Program-made: the position numbers and the translations under genes
NCBI RefSeq assembly: GCF_021151785.1
Contig: NZ_JAGKWP010000090.1
Coordinates: forward strand, 1 to 9,605
Reading direction: 5' to 3'
Length of the DNA: 9,605 nucleotides
Origin: Flavobacterium sp.
Lineage (GTDB): Bacteria > Bacteroidota > Bacteroidia > Flavobacteriales > Flavobacteriaceae
In this document: in pieces, positions 5,766-9,605 of the stretch
Layout: each line of letters starts with the position of its first letter
How positions within the stretch are numbered: position 1 is the first letter of the stretch
Notes under the pieces: model-generated
Databases searched by the model: none
Seen by the model: the letters and a program-made list of their open reading frames with translations, nothing else
What the model was told of the DNA's origin: nothing

Positions 5766-7334
5766 TTAGTGTTTGATTTTAAAGTTATTAAATTTTTTTG
5801 TTGTGTTGATTAATTTGAAGTGTGCATCGATTCCTTTTAGTTGTACCTTAATGTTTCTATCTACCGCTTGAACTTGTACAAAGTCTTGAATAATTTCCAA
5901 CACGTCTAAATCAATATATTCCGTTTCCTTAGCATTAATTATTAAAGTAGTTCCCATTGGAATATTCAGTAAAGATTCTTTAATAGATGCTTTGTTTAAA
6001 AAAGACACTTCTTGAGCTAATACTAATTCGATGCAATCACCTTCTTCTATTTTTTCTGTGTTGTAAATATACGCTTTTCTTAGATTTTCTCTTAAAATAA
6101 ATAAGATAGATGATAACAAACCTAGTAAAACACCTTTGAGTAAATCAATGCTCACTACTCCAATAACTGTAATGATAAAAGGCAAAAATTGATTCCAGCC
6201 GTAGTTGTAAAATTTTATAAAAAGCTTTGGCGAAGCTAATTTATAACCAATTAAAAGCAATACCGCTGCTAGAGTAGCAAATGGAATTAGGTTCAAAAGT
6301 TTTGGAATAGCTAATACACAAACCAATAAAAGTAAACCGTGAATGATGGTAGATGTTTTTGATTTTGCGCCAGCATTAATGTTAGCAGAAGTTCTAACCA
6401 CAACGGATGTCATGGGTAATCCACCTATTAGCCCACTAAGTAGGTTTCCTAATCCCTGTGCTTTTAATTCTAAGTTAGGGTTTGTGTAACGCTTCTCTGG
6501 ATCTAGTTTATCAGCAGCTTCAATACACAATAGGGTTTCAATAGACGCTACTACGGCAATGGTAAACGCTACACTCCACATTTTCAAATTTAAAAATGCT
6601 GAAAAATCGGGCGTACTTAATCCGTTTTTAATCGCCTCAAAATCGGTAGGTAGTTTCACTAAGTGCTCTTCATGTATTGCTAAAGCTGAATTTTTTAAAA
6701 TCAGATGAACAACAATACTAACGATTACTGCTACAAGAGCTGCGGGTAAAAACTTGATTTTGCTTTGAAGTTTGTATTTATCCCATAAAATTAAAATGAG
6801 TAAAGAAATTAAACAAATTAAGATGGCTCCCAAACTGATGTAATCAAAGGCTTTAATTACTTCTGAGAAAGTTGTTTCACCATCGGTTTGTAAAAAAGTT
6901 TCATCTCCTTCAAAATCTTTGTCATAACCCACGGCATGAGGTAATTGTTTTAAGAATATTGTTATTCCAATTCCAGCAAGCATGCCTTCAATGACACTGT
7001 TTGGAATGAAATTAGCTAAACTCCCTGATTTTAAATAGCCTAATACCAATTGGATTACCCCGGCTAAGACTACGGAAAGAAGAAAAATTTGAAAGGAACC
7101 AAGTGCTTCAATAGAAGTCACGACTATGGCAATTAATCCAGCAGCTGGACCACTCACTGAAACTTGTGAATTGCTTAAAAAGCCCACTACAATTCCACCG
7201 ATGATTCCAGAAATGATTCCAGAAATAGGATCAACTTTTGATCCAAGTGCAATACCCAAACAAAGGGGCAATGCCACTAAAAAGACTACTAAACCTGAAA
7301 TAACATCAGATTTAATATTTTTTGATGATAACAT
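5766..7334 (-). CDS. SulP family anion transporter with C-terminal STAS domain (likely bicarbonate)
   Basis: The 522-aa product is an inner-membrane SulP/SLC26 transporter of typical length. Many hydrophobic segments cover residues about 10-415, with family motifs VSGPAAGL (60-67), ASIETLLC (263-270) and the conserved GLPMTSVVVRTSANINAG stretch (305-322). A cytoplasmic STAS domain follows at about 430-503, with strands around ELVLAQEVSFLN and TTLIINAKETEYID and a helix DLDVLEIIQDFV. SulP members carry sulfate, bicarbonate or dicarboxylates. The adjacent carbonic anhydrase gene, only four bases downstream, favours bicarbonate, probably coupled to sodium as in BicA-type transporters. Substrate and coupling are inferences. 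The gene follows the small exported-protein gene by 39 bases on the same strand, consistent with a three-gene operon. No clear Shine-Dalgarno precedes the ATG. Confidence 0.93.
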   Translation of the reverse strand: MLSSKNIKSDVISGLVVFLVALPLCLGIALGSKVDPISGIISGIIGGIVVGFLSNSQVSVSGPAAGLIAIVVTSIEALGSFQIFLLSVVLAGVIQLVLGYLKSGSLANFIPNSVIEGMLAGIGITIFLKQLPHAVGYDKDFEGDETFLQTDGETTFSEVIKAFDYISLGAILICLISLLILILWDKYKLQSKIKFLPAALVAVIVSIVVHLILKNSALAIHEEHLVKLPTDFEAIKNGLSTPDFSAFLNLKMWSVAFTIAVVASIETLLCIEAADKLDPEKRYTNPNLELKAQGLGNLLSGLIGGLPMTSVVVRTSANINAGAKSKTSTIIHGLLLLVCVLAIPKLLNLIPFATLAAVLLLIGYKLASPKLFIKFYNYGWNQFLPFIITVIGVVSIDLLKGVLLGLLSSILFILRENLRKAYIYNTEKIEEGDCIELVLAQEVSFLNKASIKESLLNIPMGTTLIINAKETEYIDLDVLEIIQDFVQVQAVDRNIKVQLKGIDAHFKLINTTKKFNNFKIKH

Positions 7335-7373
7335 ATTTTTTATTGTTAATTAGTGATGTAAATAATTAAGACG

Positions 7374-7673
7374 TCACATTAACAATTCAGGAGGAGGATA
7401 AAAGGCATCTAAATAACTAGTAAGCACATCTAGACACGCGTGTAGATTAAAATTTTGTTTTTTAATTGTAGTTTTCCAATGAATTGGAGCAGCATTTATT
7501 CGGTTGAATAGTTGTAAATCATGCGATTTAATTTCTTCTTCAAAAAAGTTATTGGTATTAACATCAGTATATTGCTCTATTTCTTCATCAATCATAATGA
7601 GTCCAAACACAGGAGGTGTAAAAAGAGCCGTTATGAACAAAGTGATGATGCAATATTTGAAGAGGGTGTTCAA
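7374..7673 (-). CDS. Small exported or membrane-anchored protein, first gene of the SulP-carbonic anhydrase operon
   Basis: This 99-aa reading frame starts with TTG at 7673; upstream the frame has a stop (TAG) with no ATG in between, and the first internal ATG (Met27) would remove the hydrophobic N-terminus. Residues about 4-26 form a signal peptide or membrane segment (LFKYCIITLFITALFTPPVF). The following part is acidic (DEEIEQY, FEEEIKSHD) and the C-terminus ends in YPPPELLM. I recall small flavobacterial proteins with a similar plan and a terminal PPPE, but no characterised function. Its position 39 bases before the SulP gene suggests an accessory role in transport or its regulation, which is an inference. 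A perfect -7 box lies 17 bases upstream, so the leader would be very short. Confidence 0.65.
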   Translation of the reverse strand: MNTLFKYCIITLFITALFTPPVFGLIMIDEEIEQYTDVNTNNFFEEEIKSHDLQLFNRINAAPIHWKTTIKKQNFNLHACLDVLTSYLDAFYPPPELLM

Positions 7674-7689
7674 TACTATAAATTTTGCA

Positions 7690-7697
7690 CAAATCTA
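7690..7697 (-). promoter_or_regulatory. -7 promoter box of the SulP-carbonic anhydrase operon
   Basis: The minus strand reads TAGATTTG, a perfect match to TAnnTTTG, with its G at 7690. It lies just upstream of the TTG start at 7673, giving a predicted leader of only about ten bases. No clear -33 TTG is present at the usual distance. Confidence 0.5.
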
Positions 7698-7738
7698 ATT
7701 AAAATAGTTTTTAGTCTTCTGCTTAAAAGTTAAATTTT

Positions 7739-7773
7739 TTGTTAAAAAAATAGGGCTAAGTTTTTTACCTTTG
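7739..7773 (+). promoter_or_regulatory. Promoter of pyrF
   Basis: TACCTTTG (7766-7773) is a perfect Bacteroidota -7 box. A TTG at 7739-7741 is a possible -33 element, though the 24-bp gap is slightly long. The ATG of pyrF follows 17 bases after the -7 box with no Shine-Dalgarno, as is common in this phylum. Confidence 0.65.
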
Positions 7774-7790
7774 CCAATTAAACAACTAGC

Positions 7791-8618
7791 ATGACAACAC
7801 AACAATTAGTCGACCAAATTCACCAAAAAAAGTCTTTTCTATGTATTGGTTTAGATGTAGATTTGAATAAAATACCAGAACATTTATTAGCTACAGAAGA
7901 TCCTATTTTTGAGTTTAACAAAGCCATTATTGATGCCACACACGATTTATGTGTTTCTTACAAGCCTAATCTCGCTTTTTATGAAGCTTATGGCATCCAA
8001 GGATGGCAAGCGTTGGCCAAAACAATGCATTATATTAATGCGCAATATCCAGCAATTTTTACCATTGCAGATGCTAAAAGAGGGGATATAGGTAATACCG
8101 CTTCGATGTATGCTCGTGCTTTTTTTCATGATTTAGCTTTTGATTCGGTAACTGTGGCTCCTTACATGGGGAAGGATTCGGTTGAACCTTTTTTAGCCTT
8201 TGAAAATAAACATACGATTTTATTAGCACTTACTTCAAACGAAGGTGCTTTTGATTTTCAAACTCAATTGGTAAATGGAAATGAATTGTATAAACATGTC
8301 ATAGAGACATCTAAGACTTGGCAGAATAGTCATCATTTAATGTATGTAGTAGGAGCTACTAAGGCGTCTTATTTTTCAGAAATAAGGACGATTGTACCTG
8401 ATAGTTTTTTATTAGTACCTGGGGTGGGTGCACAAGGAGGAAACCTAGCCGAAGTTTGTAAGCAAGGTTTAAATGAGCAAGTGGGATTGTTAATTAATTC
8501 ATCAAGAGGCATCATTTATGCTTCTCGAGAATTGGATTTTGCAGAAAAGGCTAGGGAAGAGGCGCTGAAGTTACAACAAGAAATGGAAGTGATTTTAAAC
8601 GAGCGTTTTAGTTCTTAG
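7791..8618 (+). CDS. pyrF: Orotidine 5'-phosphate decarboxylase
   Basis: The 275-aa product catalyses the last step of UMP synthesis, decarboxylating OMP. It belongs to the longer PyrF type (about 270 aa) found in Bacteroidota and other groups. The catalytic segment DAKRGDIGNT is at residues 94-103, with the proton-donating Lys96 and Asp94/Asp99. Other family marks are GLDVDL at 20-25, SYKPNLAFYE at 56-65 (substrate Lys58), the phosphate-binding loop PGVGAQGG at 210-217 and NSSRGIIYA at 236-244. It is cytoplasmic. The gene begins a forward transcription unit with the BtuF-like gene 44 bases downstream, and shares its upstream region with the divergent SulP operon. Confidence 0.97.
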   Translation: MTTQQLVDQIHQKKSFLCIGLDVDLNKIPEHLLATEDPIFEFNKAIIDATHDLCVSYKPNLAFYEAYGIQGWQALAKTMHYINAQYPAIFTIADAKRGDIGNTASMYARAFFHDLAFDSVTVAPYMGKDSVEPFLAFENKHTILLALTSNEGAFDFQTQLVNGNELYKHVIETSKTWQNSHHLMYVVGATKASYFSEIRTIVPDSFLLVPGVGAQGGNLAEVCKQGLNEQVGLLINSSRGIIYASRELDFAEKAREEALKLQQEMEVILNERFSS

Positions 8619-8662
8619 GAATTAGGTTGGTAAAAACAATAAAAATTTAGAACAAGTATATT

Positions 8663-9469
8663 ATGAAGCAATGGACGGATGCATTAGGGAAAGTGCATCA
8701 TTTTGAAAATACGCCTAAGCGAATTGTTTCTTTAGTTCCTTCGCAAACGGAATTGTTGTATGATTTAGGTTTAGAAGATGAAATAGTTGGAATCACTAAA
8801 TTTTGTGTACATCCGTTTCATCTAAAATCGACCAAAACCATTGTGGGAGGTACTAAGCAAGTTCATGTGGAAAAGATTAAAGACTTACAACCAGATATTA
8901 TTATAGCTAATAAAGAAGAAAATACACTTGAAATGGTTGAGCAATTATCTACAATTTGTCCTGTTTGGGTTACCGATGTAGTTTCCATTGAAGATAATTT
9001 GAAAATGATTGCTGATTTTGGTGTGTTGTTTAATAAAAGAACGAGTGCTCAAAAATGGATAGATAAAATTCAACATGCTTGGCAAGATTTTACTTCTTTT
9101 GTGGCTAACAAGCCCAATTATAAAGTTGCTTATTTTATTTGGGCTAATCCCTACATGGTAGCTGGAGGAGATACGTTTATCAATACTTTATTGAAGCTGA
9201 ATCATTTTGAAAATATTTATGATCATCATCCTAAGTATGAAGGGCGTTATCCAGAAATTGTTTTTCAAAAAATGCGAATTCAAGGTGATCCAGAACTTAT
9301 TTTATTATCGTCAGAACCTTTTCCATTTAAAGACGAACATGCTTTTGAATTAGGTCGTCATACGCATCATGCTAAAACAATTTTCGTTGATGGAGAATAT
9401 TTTTCTTGGTATGGTACAAGACTCTTAAAAGCGTTTGATTATTTTAAACGTCTTCATAATAAATTATAA
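8663..9469 (+). CDS. BtuF-like (helical-backbone metal receptor) binding protein lacking a signal peptide
   Basis: The 268-aa product has the fold signature of cobalamin or iron-siderophore ABC substrate-binding proteins (Peripla_BP_2, BtuF-like). The pattern includes KRIVSLVPSQTELLYDLGL at 19-37, LQPDIIIANKEEN at 75-87, NPYMVAGGDTFINTLL at 162-177 and a C-terminal DGEYFSWYGTRLL at 243-255. Unlike classical members it starts directly with the mature-like region (MKQWTDALGKVHHF). The frame upstream hits a stop at 8648-8650 with no alternative start, so no signal peptide or lipobox is possible. It is therefore probably cytoplasmic. No ABC permease or ATPase gene is next to it. It follows pyrF by 44 bases and is followed at once by the terminator at 9470-9503. 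A vitamin B12 or heme/metal-binding role is possible but unproven. Confidence 0.85.
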   Translation: MKQWTDALGKVHHFENTPKRIVSLVPSQTELLYDLGLEDEIVGITKFCVHPFHLKSTKTIVGGTKQVHVEKIKDLQPDIIIANKEENTLEMVEQLSTICPVWVTDVVSIEDNLKMIADFGVLFNKRTSAQKWIDKIQHAWQDFTSFVANKPNYKVAYFIWANPYMVAGGDTFINTLLKLNHFENIYDHHPKYEGRYPEIVFQKMRIQGDPELILLSSEPFPFKDEHAFELGRHTHHAKTIFVDGEYFSWYGTRLLKAFDYFKRLHNKL

Positions 9470-9503
9470 AAAAAACGACTGGATATAAACCCAGTCGTTT
9501 TTT
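9470..9503. terminator. Bidirectional rho-independent terminator
   Basis: CGACTGG (9476-9482) pairs with CCAGTCG (9491-9497) around an 8-nt loop. The stem is flanked by six A on the left and six T on the right, which extend the pairing and give a U-tract on either strand. It begins immediately after the stop codon of the BtuF-like gene and ends the pyrF unit. On the minus strand it would stop transcription arriving from the right. Confidence 0.9.
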
Positions 9504-9546
9504 AACTAAAAACTAACCCTAACCAAATGAGAAATAATTAAATTTC
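9470..9546 (-). ncRNA. Candidate short RNA from orphan promoter to terminator
   Basis: A promoter-like sequence on the minus strand (GATATTTG at 9560-9553, with TTG at 9579-9577) would start a transcript near 9546. That transcript would run into the terminator hairpin after about 75-80 nt. A second small stem, AGAAAT with ATTTCT (9530-9535 with 9542-9547), lies near its 5' end. No open reading frame of useful length fits in it. This is inferred only from signal placement. Confidence 0.3.
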
Positions 9547-9552
9547 TTGTTG

Positions 9553-9579
9553 CAAATATCACACTTTTTTCGGGTACAA
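9553..9579 (-). promoter_or_regulatory. Possible reverse-strand promoter at the right end
   Basis: The minus strand carries GATATTTG (9560-9553), one mismatch from TAnnTTTG, followed by CAAC, with a TTG 16 bp upstream (9579-9577). It points toward the 3' end of the BtuF-like gene, where no reverse-strand gene exists. Confidence 0.4.
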
Positions 9580-9605
9580 TATGTTAATTAATTGTTATAT
9601 TATGT

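Noticed and set aside
7126..7353. 75-aa plus-strand frame opposite the start of the SulP gene
   Set aside because: It overlaps conserved SulP coding sequence and has a Pro/Thr-rich translation typical of an antisense shadow.
7504..7733. Two short plus-strand frames opposite the small exported-protein gene
   Set aside because: They overlap each other and the promoter region, with no signal peptide or family pattern; the minus-strand frame has better context and a hydrophobic leader.
7909..8129. 60-aa frames on both strands inside pyrF
   Set aside because: pyrF is unambiguous here, and these are out-of-frame shadows.
9531..9540. Tiny ATG frame (MRNN) as a leader peptide on the plus strand
   Set aside because: Four codons with no promoter or downstream gene visible in the window; chance occurrence is likely.

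Overview
The window looks like a chromosomal segment from a low-GC member of the Bacteroidota, most likely a Flavobacterium-like flavobacterium. The evidence is AT-rich DNA, weak or absent Shine-Dalgarno sequences, several boxes matching the Bacteroidota -7 promoter element TAnnTTTG, a lipoprotein with a short signal ending in Ser-Cys, and two gene families typical of Flavobacteriia (a DUF3810 membrane metalloprotease-like protein and a LETM1-related protein).

Layout. (1) 1-830 is an accessory-looking unit: a reverse-strand lipoprotein gene with a Ca-binding-like Asp loop, enclosed by 16-bp inverted repeats and preceded by a long imperfect hairpin. (2) 831-1250 has no gene, but holds a compact palindromic array: four palindrome centres exactly 22 bp apart, inside a larger inverted repeat. 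(3) 1252-2769 carries pepD (M20C dipeptidase) on the reverse strand with a clear terminator. (4) 2873-5129 is a forward pair, the DUF3810 protein and the LETM1-related protein, with an 11-bp coding overlap. (5) 5126-7673 is a reverse-strand operon of a small exported protein, a SulP/STAS anion transporter and a beta-class carbonic anhydrase. It converges on the LETM1-related gene so tightly that the two stop codons share the palindrome TTAA. (6) 7766-9503 is a forward unit, pyrF followed by a BtuF-like binding protein without a signal peptide, closed by a strong bidirectional terminator. (7) 9504-9605 has no gene, but holds a plausible reverse-facing promoter that would drive only a short RNA ending in that terminator.

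Most genes are ordinary housekeeping functions: dipeptide hydrolysis, pyrimidine synthesis, and bicarbonate or anion handling. SulP plus carbonic anhydrase probably work together, the transporter importing bicarbonate (or a related anion) and the enzyme equilibrating it with CO2 for carboxylases. The least explained parts are the two non-coding structures at the left end (cassette-like inverted repeats and the 22-bp-phased palindrome array), the LETM1-related gene coupled to a membrane HExxH protein, the apparently cytoplasmic BtuF-like protein, and the possible small RNA at the right end. No complete new defence or mobile system is visible, and everything here was read by eye without database searches.
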